DNA of 64,000 nucleotides from JBGRQB01 sp041725875 (GCA_041725875.1 JBGRQB010000004.1:1-64000); one strand, 5' to 3'. Positions 1 to 9,209 are shown, counted from the stretch's first letter. Notes: a model not told the origin generated them from the letters alone. Numbers and translations: made by a program.

Positions 1-2
1 AT

Positions 3-1643
3 TATCAGGATTCAAATGGAGATGAAACAGTTGAATTGGAAGCATTAAAAGATATTCATCTTTACTCAAAAGTATCCGACTCAGGAAATTTCAGCATAGT
101 TCTTATTTTTATTGCCGCGGGAATTTTGATACTTCTTATTGCCTGTATCAATTTTATGAATCTCTCTACAGCCAAGTCACTCACCAGAATAAAAGAGATT
201 GGAATTAGAAAATCTACAGGTGCTAACAGAACAGAACTGATTAAACAATTTCTCGGAGAATCATTTATATTTTCCTTTTTCTCAATGATGCTTGCAGTTG
301 TTTTAGTCGGGTTACTGCTACCTGAGTTTAACGAGTTAACTGGACTCAAACTTACTATCGGCATACTTTTTCATCTTGATAATCTCCTTATAATTTTTGC
401 CATTTGGATAATCACATCTCTTACCGCCGGAAGTTATCCTGCGCTTTATTTGTCGAAATTTGAACCAGTTGATATTATGAATGGAAAGATTGACAGAGGT
501 GCCAAAGCAATGGCATTCAGAAAACTTTTGGTGATAGTTCAGTTTTCAATTGCAATTGCGCTTATTGCAAGCACATTTATTATTAACGATCAGCTTGATT
601 ATATGATAAATAAAGATCTCGGATTTAACTCAAATCAGGTGATGGTTGTCAGGTTAAAAGGAAGAGATATTCGTAAAAGTTTGAAATCGTTCAAAAATGA
701 GTTGCTTGCAAATCCTGAAATTAAAAATGTTGCACTTTCTAACAGACTCCCGAGTTTAATAGGAAATTATAATATTGTAAGCTGGGAAAATGCTGCACCG
801 GATGAAAATATTTCAATCAATTTTACAGATATAGAACCAGATTTTATTAAGACTTACGATATAAAAATCATTGAAGGTCCGCAAACCCTTAATGAAAAAT
901 CTCCCGGTTTGTATGATGGACTTTTAATTAATGAAACAGCCGCAAAAAGATTTGGCTGGAAAGGAAATGCAGTTGGGAAAAAAGTTTTTCAGCTTTACGG
1001 AAACAGTGTGCAGGAGTTTAAAGTACTCGGAGTTGTGAAAGATTTTCATTACGGATCACTGAGAAATGATATTCTTCCTCTTAAATTACGCTTTAAGAAA
1101 GGATATTTTAATTATGTATCAATCAAAATGGCAACTAACAATATTGAGAAAAATGTAGAATTCGTTAAACAAATCTGGCATAAATTTGATTCAAAATATC
1201 CTTTCAACTACTTCTTTATGGATGAAGTTTTTGAAAACAGATATAAAGCTGAGAAAAATCTGCGCGAAATATTTACATATTTCAGTCTGTTAACGCTTAT
1301 TGTTTCCTGTCTGGGGCTACTCGGACTCGCATCTTTTCTTGCGACGCAAAAAACAAAAGAGATTGGAATCAGAAAGGTTTTGGGTGCTTCAAGCAATATG
1401 ATAGTATTTTTACTTTCAAAAGATTTTATGAAATATGTTGTAATTTCAAACCTCATAGCCTGGCCTCTGGCATACTTTTTTATGAAAAACTGGCTTAACG
1501 AATTTGCATATAAAACGTCGATTAACCCTGCTGTTATTGTATTTGCCGGGGTTTTAGCACTTCTTACTGCTTTTGCGGCAGTCGGCTTTCAAGCTTATAA
1601 GGCTTCAGTTGCAAATCCGGTAAAATCACTTCGCAACGAATAA
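3..1643 (+). CDS. ABC transporter permease, FtsX/MacB type (5' end outside window)
   Basis: Inner-membrane permease of the MacB/FtsX family; such proteins move lipoproteins, peptides or toxins, or act as mechanotransmission ABC complexes. The frame is open to the left edge, so the N-terminus and first transmembrane helix are missing. The visible part begins at the 'LKDIHLYS' motif typical of the end of the first MacB periplasmic domain. It then has an FtsX block with helices and the 'EIGIRKSTGA' signature, a central 'FRKLLVIVQFSIAIALIA' helix, a second periplasmic domain, and a second FtsX block with 'EIGIRKVLGA' and three helices. This tandem two-FtsX layout is typical of large Bacteroidota permeases of about 800 aa. 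The partner ATPase is not in the window. The substrate cannot be inferred. Confidence 0.9.
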   Translation, partial: YQDSNGDETVELEALKDIHLYSKVSDSGNFSIVLIFIAAGILILLIACINFMNLSTAKSLTRIKEIGIRKSTGANRTELIKQFLGESFIFSFFSMMLAVVLVGLLLPEFNELTGLKLTIGILFHLDNLLIIFAIWIITSLTAGSYPALYLSKFEPVDIMNGKIDRGAKAMAFRKLLVIVQFSIAIALIASTFIINDQLDYMINKDLGFNSNQVMVVRLKGRDIRKSLKSFKNELLANPEIKNVALSNRLPSLIGNYNIVSWENAAPDENISINFTDIEPDFIKTYDIKIIEGPQTLNEKSPGLYDGLLINETAAKRFGWKGNAVGKKVFQLYGNSVQEFKVLGVVKDFHYGSLRNDILPLKLRFKKGYFNYVSIKMATNNIEKNVEFVKQIWHKFDSKYPFNYFFMDEVFENRYKAEKNLREIFTYFSLLTLIVSCLGLLGLASFLATQKTKEIGIRKVLGASSNMIVFLLSKDFMKYVVISNLIAWPLAYFFMKNWLNEFAYKTSINPAVIVFAGVLALLTAFAAVGFQAYKASVANPVKSLRNE

Positions 1644-1666
1644 AAATAATTTTTTTTGTAAGATTT

Positions 1667-1733
1667 TCCTTTGAGCATACTCTAAAGAAGTAAGAAAACA
1701 AAAATTTAATTTGGAGGAGCAATGCTCAAAGGA
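1667..1733. repeat. 12-bp inverted repeat spanning the start codon of a small ORF
   Basis: TCCTTTGAGCAT (1667-1678) is the exact reverse complement of ATGCTCAAAGGA (1722-1733). The right arm is the start codon and first codons of the 56-aa ORF; the ribosome-binding site GGAGGA sits in the 43-nt loop. In mRNA the pairing would bury the AUG but leave the Shine-Dalgarno free. A regulatory role is inference. Confidence 0.4.
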
Positions 1734-1892
1734 ATTTTAATCTTTTATCTAATCTTTATCCCGCTTGTAAAAATGGTTCATCATTCTTTTTATAGTGAAA
1801 ATAAAAAGAAAAACTATTCTGAGTTTTTAATAAATAATTTTAATCAGTCGGAAATTTTACTTGAAACAAAGTTTACTCAGACTGATATTTGA
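1722..1892 (+). CDS. small membrane peptide (56 aa), unknown
   Basis: The start ATG at 1722 follows a strong GGAGGA (1713-1718), which is the main evidence that this ORF is translated. The peptide has one hydrophobic stretch (about residues 4-19, GILIFYLIFIPLVKMV) followed by a polar, Lys/Asn-rich tail of about 35 residues. It ends 24 bp before the ECF sigma factor gene and probably shares its mRNA. No family is recognised. It could be a small regulator or partner of the sigma/anti-sigma group, or a remnant. Coding status is likely but not certain because of its length. Confidence 0.5.
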   Translation: MLKGILIFYLIFIPLVKMVHHSFYSENKKKNYSEFLINNFNQSEILLETKFTQTDI

Positions 1893-1916
1893 TCGATCAA
1901 AAAATGAAGAATTAAG

Positions 1917-2438
1917 ATGAACAAAAACGAAAAAGAAAAATATTTCCAGAAAATTTTTAACGAAAACAAAGACAGAATTTACCGACTCTGTTTTTCTGTG
2001 ATTGAAAACAAAAATGATGCTGATGATTTGTTTCAGGAAGTAATGATTAATGTTTGGAATAATCTGGAAAAATTCAGAGGAGAATCTGAAGTATCAACCT
2101 GGATATACAGAATTTCGGTTAACAGCGCTTTGCTTTTTAATAAAAGGTTTTCCAGAAAAAAAGAAATGAATCCTGTTATTGACGAAGAAAAAATGAAGGT
2201 AATTAAATCCGATATAAAAAATAATAACATCGAACAAAAGGAGTTGTTGCGAATTTTATATTTATGTATCGGCAAATTAAAGAGACAGGATAAAATAATT
2301 ATAACGCTCCTGCTGGAAGGTTTATCCCATAAGGAAATTTCAGATATTGTGGGGATAACAATTAATTATGTGGGTGTTAAGTTTAAACGCATTAAGGAAG
2401 TATTGGGAATTTGCATTGAGGAAAAAGATGGAAGATAA
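1917..2438 (+). CDS. RNA polymerase sigma factor, ECF (sigma-70 family)
   Basis: Alternative sigma factor of 173 aa, a normal ECF length, directing RNA polymerase to a dedicated promoter set. Region 2 covers about residues 8-75: 'DADDLFQEVMINVW' is the classic core-binding and -10 helix, followed by 'STWIYRISVN'. Region 4 covers about residues 115-168, with the helix-turn-helix 'LSHKEISDIVGITINYVGVK'. A low-complexity linker rich in Lys/Asp/Asn joins them. The following gene overlaps its 3' end by 11 bp and encodes a membrane protein, the usual place for an anti-sigma factor. ECF genes usually autoregulate; no promoter was identified with confidence. Family assignment is secure, target genes unknown. 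Confidence 0.93.
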   Translation: MNKNEKEKYFQKIFNENKDRIYRLCFSVIENKNDADDLFQEVMINVWNNLEKFRGESEVSTWIYRISVNSALLFNKRFSRKKEMNPVIDEEKMKVIKSDIKNNNIEQKELLRILYLCIGKLKRQDKIIITLLLEGLSHKEISDIVGITINYVGVKFKRIKEVLGICIEEKDGR

Positions 2439-3042
2439 ATTTGAATTAGTAAAAAAAATGTGGCAGACACAAACTCTTGAACAGTTAACAGATTTAAATC
2501 CAGATTTTGTTATGGAAGGTGTTCTTGCCAGATTATCAAAGTTTGAAAAGAAACAATTCAGAATTAATGTACTAAAAATTTTAGCTGTGGTTATCTTTAT
2601 TCTGTTTTTGGCTGTTCGAGTTCCAATGTCTTTTTTCAGCATCAGCGGATTATTACTGGTTGTAACCGGAGCTGTTTTCTTTTTAACAGTTTATATGCAG
2701 CATCAATTTAAAGTAAGTAAACTAAATCTGGAAAATGATTCACTTACATTAATTGATGAAGCTGTTGAGTTTTTGAAGAGACATTTATTAGTATTCAAAA
2801 AATACTTTTGGATTTTCGGACTCCTGCTTTTTTTAGGAATTAATCTGATCTACTTTGATGTATTTAGAGAATCGGAATTTTCGTTAAGATTGATTGCTCA
2901 TTCTGTCGGAAGTATGATGATTGTTATCAGTTATTTCGGCGGAATGACTATAAGAAAGTTCAGACATAAAAAAGAATATATTCCGGTTATTAGTGAATTA
3001 ATTGAAATTAAAAATGATTTTTTAGGAGAAAATAATGAATAA
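2428..3042 (+). CDS. membrane protein, candidate anti-sigma partner
   Basis: The chosen start is ATG 2428, preceded by GAGGAAAAAG; a longer GTG frame from 2368 lies inside the sigma gene and is unlikely. The 204-aa product has a cytoplasmic N-terminus of about 50 residues ('MWQTQTLEQL'), a pair of helices (about 51-93), a loop, and two more helices ('YFWIFGLLLFLGINLIYF' and a Gly/Met-rich C-terminal one). The soluble N-terminus plus membrane anchor and the 11-bp overlap with the ECF sigma gene fit a membrane anti-sigma factor. No zinc-binding HxxxCxxC anti-sigma motif is visible, so the role is inferred from position only. Confidence 0.65.
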   Translation: MEDKFELVKKMWQTQTLEQLTDLNPDFVMEGVLARLSKFEKKQFRINVLKILAVVIFILFLAVRVPMSFFSISGLLLVVTGAVFFLTVYMQHQFKVSKLNLENDSLTLIDEAVEFLKRHLLVFKKYFWIFGLLLFLGINLIYFDVFRESEFSLRLIAHSVGSMMIVISYFGGMTIRKFRHKKEYIPVISELIEIKNDFLGENNE

Positions 3043-3397
3043 GAAAAATATAAATAACGTTGTTTTGTTAGTTATCGGGACGGTTTTAATAAGTATTTCA
3101 CCAATCTTTGCAAGTGAATATACTTCATTAAAAGATTTTATGACAGGATTTGCAACAGGGTTAACCGGAACCGGTGTGGTTTTTACAATCGGAATTCTAA
3201 TAAACAAAATTAGAAAAAAGGAAAACCAAAATTTGAAACTTAATATTGCATTTGCAGCAGGTTTTACGATCTTGTTTGCAAGTCTCATATTAACTCAAAT
3301 TGATATTGAAATTATCTGGCCTTTTACTGCTGCAGCTTTAGCGTTGCTTGCTTTTGTATCGTACAGAAATTTTACCTGTCTGAAAGAACAACTATAA
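3035..3397 (+). CDS. small four-helix membrane protein, unknown
   Basis: A 120-aa protein with four predicted helices: about residues 8-27, 34-60, 68-90 and 93-112. Its ATG overlaps the stop of the preceding membrane protein (ATGAATAA), so the sigma, membrane protein and this gene look translationally coupled. A ribosome site (AGGAG) lies within the upstream gene. No family is recognised. The last six bases overlap the convergent receiver-kinase gene. It may be an accessory of the sigma/anti-sigma pair; that is inference from gene order. Confidence 0.6.
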   Translation: MNKKNINNVVLLVIGTVLISISPIFASEYTSLKDFMTGFATGLTGTGVVFTIGILINKIRKKENQNLKLNIAFAAGFTILFASLILTQIDIEIIWPFTAAALALLAFVSYRNFTCLKEQL

Positions 3398-4585
3398 AAC
3401 TGGCTTAAATGATTTTGTTTTGGGAAGTGAAATGGTAAACTTACTCCCTTTACCAGGTTCACTTTCCGCACAAATATAACCGTTGTTTCTCTCAATTAAA
3501 TCTTTGCATAAAATTAATCCGAGTCCGGAACCCTTTTCATTACAGGTTCCTCTTTCAGAATGAACTTTATCAACCAAAAAGAGTGTTTCAAGATTTTCCG
3601 GTTCAATTCCCACGCCTGAATCTTCAATTGTTATTTTGATTTCGGCAAAATCGAGTTCGCAGTTAATGTTTATCCAGTCGCCGCTGTTGCAAAATTTTAT
3701 GGAATTGGTAACCAAATTTCTGATGATTGTGCTTATAACATTTGGATCAGCAAAAATAGTTATGGATGGTAATATTTTATTGTGCAAAACAACTTCTTTG
3801 AAACTTGCAATGGGAGATAGGAAGTCAATTATTTTATTAACCACTTCGCGTAGATTCAGGTTTACAGGCTGAGCGTCTTGTTTTCCGACCTGAACCTTGG
3901 ACCAGTTTAAAAGTGTCTCCAGAAGGTTGTATGTCTGTTTTGCAATATTATTTATGCCGGTTAAAATTACTTGTCGTTCATCCTCTGACAGATCCTCAAG
4001 TTTGTCCATTATCAAATCTGAATAACCTATAAGTGAGTTAAACGGGTTTTTAAGATCGTGAGCAATTATTGAAAACACTTTATCTTTGTTGTCGTTAGAC
4101 TTTTTCAGATTTAACTCAGATTCTTTTAATCTGTTATTTGAGTACAGTAATTCACTGTTGTTTAGTTTAAATGCTTCTGCATATCTCTGGAGTTTTTTCC
4201 GCTGTTCATAAATTTCCAGAAATATTTTAACCTTACCTTTCAGAATTTGAGGAATGAGAGGTTTTGTAATAAAATCAACAGCTCCAGATTCCACACCTTT
4301 AATAAGATGATAATCTTCCGAATAAATAGCTGAAATAAATATAGCAGGCAGGTATTTGTTTTTCTTATCCTGACGCATAAGTTCCACAGTTTCAAAGCCG
4401 TCCATTTCAGGCATTTCCACATCGATTAAGAGCAGAGCAAATTCATGTTGCAATAAAATTGTTAGAGCGTCATTTCCGGAAGTTGCTTTCATTATTGTCG
4501 CATCAACATCTGCAAGTATCCTTTCCAATGTAACCAGATTTTCAACTCTGTCATCAACAATTAATATTTTGGGCTTGGGGTTCAT
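3392..4585 (-). CDS. receiver-histidine kinase hybrid (REC-HisKA-HATPase)
   Basis: Soluble two-component protein of 397 aa with an N-terminal receiver and C-terminal kinase, the reverse of a classic hybrid kinase. Receiver (about 5-125): acidic pair DD11-12, phosphoacceptor Asp55 in 'LLLIDVEMPEMDG' and Lys108 in 'FITKP'. A short coiled coil (about 127-165) leads to HisKA with His176 in 'FSIIAHDLKNPF'. The ATPase domain has the N-box (about 290-294), G1 box 'DSGVGI' and G2 box 'GSGLGL'. No membrane segment is present. It lies 9 bp downstream of the large hybrid kinase and is probably co-transcribed with it, so the larger kinase may phosphorylate its receiver and gate its own kinase activity. 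Confidence 0.92.
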   Translation of the reverse strand: MNPKPKILIVDDRVENLVTLERILADVDATIMKATSGNDALTILLQHEFALLLIDVEMPEMDGFETVELMRQDKKNKYLPAIFISAIYSEDYHLIKGVESGAVDFITKPLIPQILKGKVKIFLEIYEQRKKLQRYAEAFKLNNSELLYSNNRLKESELNLKKSNDNKDKVFSIIAHDLKNPFNSLIGYSDLIMDKLEDLSEDERQVILTGINNIAKQTYNLLETLLNWSKVQVGKQDAQPVNLNLREVVNKIIDFLSPIASFKEVVLHNKILPSITIFADPNVISTIIRNLVTNSIKFCNSGDWININCELDFAEIKITIEDSGVGIEPENLETLFLVDKVHSERGTCNEKGSGLGLILCKDLIERNNGYICAESEPGKGSKFTISLPKTKSFKPVL

Positions 4586-4594
4586 ATTTTTTCC

Positions 4595-7500
4595 TTATTT
4601 GTACAACCAGACTCTTATAAGTGACAATAGCTTTTCAACATCAACAGGTTTTGAGAGATAATCATTTGCTCCTGCATTTATGCATTTATCCCGATCCTCT
4701 TTCATTGCTTTTGCGGTTAAAGCTATAATGGGAAGATTCCAATATTTTTCAATTTTTCTTATTTTTTCAATAGTTTTATAGCCGTCTAAAACAGGCATCA
4801 TAATATCCATTAATATCAAATCTATTTCAGGAGTGGTTTCAAGCAGATCGAATGCCATTTTTCCATTTGCGGCCTTTATTATTTTTAATCCTTTTCCTTC
4901 CAGAATTTTAGAAACTGCGTAAACGTTTCTCATATCATCATCAACAACCAATATTGTTTTGTTTTCAAACGAAGCGTTTTTATCATATAGTTTGGAAATC
5001 ATACTTTTTTTATTAGCCGGCAGTTTATCTATAACTCTGTGAAGAAATAGTGCGGTTTCATCTAAAAGGCGTTCTTCAGATTTTACTCCTTTTATGATAA
5101 TTGAATGAGAATATTTTTCCAGTTTTTCTGTTTCTGTTTTTGTCAGTTCTCGTCCGGTGTAAATTATAACAGGAGGGAGTTTGCCGTTGTTCAACTTGTG
5201 GGCATTTTCCAGAAATTCATATCCGGAGCAGTCATCGAGATTTAAGTTAAGCGTTATACAGTCGTAATCATTTTCTTCAAGCAGTTCCAATGCTTCTTTC
5301 CCTTTGCGAACCGCTGTGTAACTGATATCATCTCCGCCTATAATTTTTATTATATTTTTCTGGATCTCTTTATCATTCTCTAAAATTAAAATTCTTTTCA
5401 GGTCACGGTTTATTAGATCTTCAATTTTTCCAAAAGCTTCATCCAGTTGTCTGGTTTCAATTGGTTTTGTCAGATAACCAACCGCACCTTTTTTTAATAT
5501 GTCAATATCTTCTTCTTCAACAGTCATTATGTGAACGGGGATATGTCTGGTTGAAGATTCTTCTTTAAGTTTTTGAAGTACATCCCAGCCTTTTATTCCG
5601 GGGAGTCTTATATCTAAAATAATTGCATCAGGCTGATATTTTTTTGCCAGATCCAAACCTGCTTTTCCATCCCCGGCGTGAATAAATTTAAATTTTCTTT
5701 CCTTGCAGAAATTGAGTAAAGTTGAAGCAAAGTTTAAGTCGTCTTCAATTCCCAAAACTATTCTGTCACTATCCAGAATATTTTCCCGATCATCTGAAAT
5801 TACAGGTGCAGCTTCATATTTTTCAACATGGGAATCTTCAACTGAATCTGTTTTTTGTTTTGAGGTTGATTCAGTTTTATCTGGTAACACCAGATGGAGC
5901 GGCAGAAAGACTGTAAATTCGGAGCCTTGTTGTTGTGTGCTCTCAAGATGAATTTCTCCTCCAAGAATTTTTACTAACTCGCGTGTGATTGATAATCCTA
6001 ATCCGGTACCGGCATATTTTCTGGAAGTACTTCCGTCAATTTGCTGAAAAGCTTCAAAGATTATTAATTGTTTTTCCTTTGGAATTCCGATACCAGTATC
6101 AACCACTGAAAGGGCTATTGAGTTGTTATGACTCAAATCATTATTTGTGAAAATCGTTTTCTCAGAAGGTTTATGAATCTTTATAGTGATACTTCCTTTC
6201 TCAGTAAATTTAACTGCATTGGAAATCAGGTTCCGCATAACTTGACTAACTCTAACCGGATCTGAAGAAATTGATTCAGGCAGATCCTCATCTATTTCTG
6301 TTGCCAGATTTAATTTCTTTTCATAGACCAATGGTGAGTAATCTTTTACCAGACGATTAATAAAATCTGTGATATTAATTTTATCAACACTGATCTTCAT
6401 TTTTCCTGCTTCAATTTTGGAAAGATCCAATATTTCATTAATGAGCTGCAATAAATCATTACCGCTTTTATGAATTATTTCAGCCGATTCAATTTGTTCT
6501 TTGCTGAGATTGTTCGATTTGTTTTCTGACAGATCTTCCGAAAGTATAAGCAAACTGTTTAATGGCGTTCTTAGTTCGTGCGACATATTGGCAAGGAACT
6601 CAGATTTATATTTACTTGTTACCTCAAGTTCTTTTGCTTTTTGTTCAAGTTGTTGTTTTATCTCTTCGAGTTCGTTGTTTTTAAATTGAATTTGTTCTTT
6701 TTGAGTTGTGAGATAGAGCGTTTTTTCTTCCAGTTTATCATTTGTTGCCTGTAGTTCTTCGCGCTGCGATTTTAATTCAGATTCTGAAAGACGCAGTCTG
6801 TTTGTTTGTTCTTCGAGTTCTATATTTGAATTTTGCAGCTGTAGCTGTTGCTTTTGGAACGCGGTTGCCTGTTCACGAGTTTGCTCAAGAAGGGAATTAA
6901 GTCTTGATCTGGAAAGGGCAGAGTTGATGTTGACTGCAATATTTTCTGCAGATAATTCTATAAACTCAATTTGATGTTCATTAAATTCGTCAAACGTTCC
7001 CAGTTCAATAACAGCTATAACCTGAGAATTTAATATAACTGGAAATGTTAAAATATTTTTTGGTGGAGAGTCGCCAAGTGCAGAATTAATGCGAATGTAA
7101 TCATCGGGTAATTTTGTTAGTGAAATCATTTTCTTTTCAAGTGCTGCCTGTCCGACAATTCCTTCGCCAAACTTAAAACTGTCACTTAAATTTTTACGCA
7201 TTGTAAAAGCATAACTTGCTGTAAGTTTTAAAACTTCCTCATCTTCATCAAAAATATAGAAAGCTCCGATCTGTGCATCCAGATAGTCTGAAAGATAAGT
7301 GATAATATTGTTAGCCATTGCAGTACTGTCAAGATCCCCTCGCATAATTTCGTTCAAGCCGTTTTGTCCAGATTGAATCCAGGTCTGCCAGTAATTTTTT
7401 TTCGACAAATCATTTAACGAGTTAGTCATATTGTTTAGTGAAAAGGAGAGTTCATCTTGGTCTGACTTTGGTTCAATAATTTTTGTGTAGTTGCCATTTG

Positions 7501-8302
7501 CAATAAATTTTGCGTGATCCACTACCTGTTTGAGATTTGTCTGCATTCTAAGATAAGACTTTGCCAGAATTCCAATTTCATCATCCCTTTCGGAAAAAAC
7601 AGTTTTAGTCAGGTTACCCGATGAAATAGCTTCAAGGCCGTCCACAATATCACTTAACGGAGTTGTGATACTTTTGGTGGAAGTAATAGTAATGATTGTA
7701 CCAATTATAACAATAAGCGAAATCAAAATAACAAGCTGAATCAGATGCAGAACTTTTGCATCCATTGCGTTTTCGAGAAATGTATCTGCTTTGTTGTTGG
7801 CAAAATCGATCATTATCTGAATTTTTTTTGTCATAAGTTTTACATGCTTTGCTCCTTTGCCTTTTGTTATTTCCGCAGCAGCAAGCATATCACCTTTCAG
7901 ACTAAGTTGAATAACCTCATCCCTGATAATTTTCCAATCCTTAAATGCTTTGTAAGCATTTTCCACATCTTCTTTATCACCGAGAAACTGATCAAAAACA
8001 ACTTCAAAATGCTCATAAACTTTTTCTTCGTTTTCATCAACAAGTTTTGAGTATTCTAAAATTTGACTTTGGTTTTTAGCAAGAGCCACATCTTTCATTG
8101 AGCGATGAATGGCAATGATGTTAGCTTTTATATCTCTTACGTTGTTACTTACTTTTAGAGGATGATTATAGAGTTTGGAAGTTTTATCAGCAGTTATTTC
8201 AAGCTGGATAATTGAAATAACTCCAAGAATAACAGTAAAAAACATTATTGCTCCAAATCCCCAAAATAATCTTGTGCCTATTTTGTAATTGCCGAATTTC
8301 AT
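4595..8302 (-). CDS. membrane hybrid histidine kinase, HAMP-GAF-HisKA-HATPase-REC3
   Basis: A 1235-aa inner-membrane sensor kinase. TM1 is at about 11-33, followed by a periplasmic four-helix-bundle-type sensor (34-185) and TM2 (186-208). HAMP (about 209-262) is followed by a second HAMP-like segment (263-305), GAF (about 318-460) and a long Gln/Glu coiled coil (465-565). HisKA has His575 in 'FLANMSHELRTPLN'; the HATPase domain (about 680-800) has 'DTGIGI' and 'GTGLGL'. Three receivers follow: REC1 with Asp897 and Lys946, REC2 (about 970-1090) and REC3 with Asp1166 and Lys1218. In REC2 the phosphoacceptor position is Asn1019, so it is probably not phosphorylated. The chemoreceptor-like sensor plus HAMP and the neighbouring CheR suggest a methylation-linked pathway, but no MCP signalling tip is visible. 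Confidence 0.93.
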   Translation of the reverse strand: MKFGNYKIGTRLFWGFGAIMFFTVILGVISIIQLEITADKTSKLYNHPLKVSNNVRDIKANIIAIHRSMKDVALAKNQSQILEYSKLVDENEEKVYEHFEVVFDQFLGDKEDVENAYKAFKDWKIIRDEVIQLSLKGDMLAAAEITKGKGAKHVKLMTKKIQIMIDFANNKADTFLENAMDAKVLHLIQLVILISLIVIIGTIITITSTKSITTPLSDIVDGLEAISSGNLTKTVFSERDDEIGILAKSYLRMQTNLKQVVDHAKFIANGNYTKIIEPKSDQDELSFSLNNMTNSLNDLSKKNYWQTWIQSGQNGLNEIMRGDLDSTAMANNIITYLSDYLDAQIGAFYIFDEDEEVLKLTASYAFTMRKNLSDSFKFGEGIVGQAALEKKMISLTKLPDDYIRINSALGDSPPKNILTFPVILNSQVIAVIELGTFDEFNEHQIEFIELSAENIAVNINSALSRSRLNSLLEQTREQATAFQKQQLQLQNSNIELEEQTNRLRLSESELKSQREELQATNDKLEEKTLYLTTQKEQIQFKNNELEEIKQQLEQKAKELEVTSKYKSEFLANMSHELRTPLNSLLILSEDLSENKSNNLSKEQIESAEIIHKSGNDLLQLINEILDLSKIEAGKMKISVDKINITDFINRLVKDYSPLVYEKKLNLATEIDEDLPESISSDPVRVSQVMRNLISNAVKFTEKGSITIKIHKPSEKTIFTNNDLSHNNSIALSVVDTGIGIPKEKQLIIFEAFQQIDGSTSRKYAGTGLGLSITRELVKILGGEIHLESTQQQGSEFTVFLPLHLVLPDKTESTSKQKTDSVEDSHVEKYEAAPVISDDRENILDSDRIVLGIEDDLNFASTLLNFCKERKFKFIHAGDGKAGLDLAKKYQPDAIILDIRLPGIKGWDVLQKLKEESSTRHIPVHIMTVEEEDIDILKKGAVGYLTKPIETRQLDEAFGKIEDLINRDLKRILILENDKEIQKNIIKIIGGDDISYTAVRKGKEALELLEENDYDCITLNLNLDDCSGYEFLENAHKLNNGKLPPVIIYTGRELTKTETEKLEKYSHSIIIKGVKSEERLLDETALFLHRVIDKLPANKKSMISKLYDKNASFENKTILVVDDDMRNVYAVSKILEGKGLKIIKAANGKMAFDLLETTPEIDLILMDIMMPVLDGYKTIEKIRKIEKYWNLPIIALTAKAMKEDRDKCINAGANDYLSKPVDVEKLLSLIRVWLYK

Positions 8303-8381
8303 TTACCTCTCCGTAGAAAATTGCAGAAAGAGAATAACAACGCCTTCTGATCCTTTCGCATTAGTTAGTATTGATTGAAAT

Positions 8382-9209
8382 TTATTTCAGAATTTTTTCA
8401 TAAATTCTGCTATTTATAATTACCTCATCGTAGTTATCAACTAAAGGGGAAAATTGTATATTTTCCTTGCTTCCCAAACATAAAAATCCTCCGTACGCCA
8501 GACTGTCATCAAACAGTCCATACACTCTGTCCTGAAGCAGTTTGTCAAAATAAATCATAACATTTCTGCACAATATTAAATTCATTTCTCCAAAGGTTGC
8601 ATCTGTCACAAGATTATGCCGTGCAAAAGTCAGATTCTTTTTTAACGAACTGTCGATAATTGCAGAATTGTAACTTGAGTGATAATATTTAGAAAAAGAA
8701 TATTTGCCGCCTGAATTATTGTAATTTGCCGTACTTCGTTTAATAGTGGAAATCTCATAAATTCCTTCGTTGGCTTTGTTCAGAACCTCTTCATTAACAT
8801 CTGTAGCATAAATTTGGCATTTATCATAAATACCTTCTTCCTGGAGTATAATTGCCAGCGAATATACCTCTTCGCCTGTGGCGCACCCGGCGTGCCAAAT
8901 TTTAATAAACGGAAGTTTTTTAAGACGGGGAATAATGTGATTTCTGAATATCAGATATATTTCGGGATCTCTGAACATTTCGGTAACAGGAATTGAGAAA
9001 TTTTGAACCAGAAGTTTTGCAAAACTTTCATCATAAACTATTTCAGGAATTATTGCGGAGATTTTCGGAATGCCTGTTTCCTCTAAGAATAATTTAATTT
9101 GCCGCTTTAATGAAGATTTCGCATAATTACTAAAATCATAGCCATACCGTTTTGACAAAGTATCAAGCAAAAGGTCGTATTCCAGCTGTTCAATTTCTTC
9201 AGTTAGCAT
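8382..9209 (-). CDS. cheR: CheR-type protein-glutamate methyltransferase
   Basis: S-adenosylmethionine-dependent methyltransferase that in chemotaxis methylates glutamates on receptors. The 275-aa length is normal for a CheR without extra TPRs. The N-terminal helical domain covers about 1-60; the catalytic fold starts with 'VTEMFRDP' (75-82), the SAM motif 'HAGCATGEE' (106-114), an acidic SAM-ribose strand 'IYATDVN', and 'LILCRNVMIYFD'. It is the first gene of a three-gene leftward set with two kinases; no cheB esterase, cheA or MCP lies in the window. The target may be the hybrid kinase itself or receptors elsewhere. The ribosome site is weak. Confidence 0.9.
   Translation of the reverse strand: MLTEEIEQLEYDLLLDTLSKRYGYDFSNYAKSSLKRQIKLFLEETGIPKISAIIPEIVYDESFAKLLVQNFSIPVTEMFRDPEIYLIFRNHIIPRLKKLPFIKIWHAGCATGEEVYSLAIILQEEGIYDKCQIYATDVNEEVLNKANEGIYEISTIKRSTANYNNSGGKYSFSKYYHSSYNSAIIDSSLKKNLTFARHNLVTDATFGEMNLILCRNVMIYFDKLLQDRVYGLFDDSLAYGGFLCLGSKENIQFSPLVDNYDEVIINSRIYEKILK

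Noticed and set aside
2368..2427. Extended start for the membrane protein after the sigma factor
   Set aside because: The extra residues lie inside the sigma region 4 coding sequence; ATG 2428 has a proper ribosome site.
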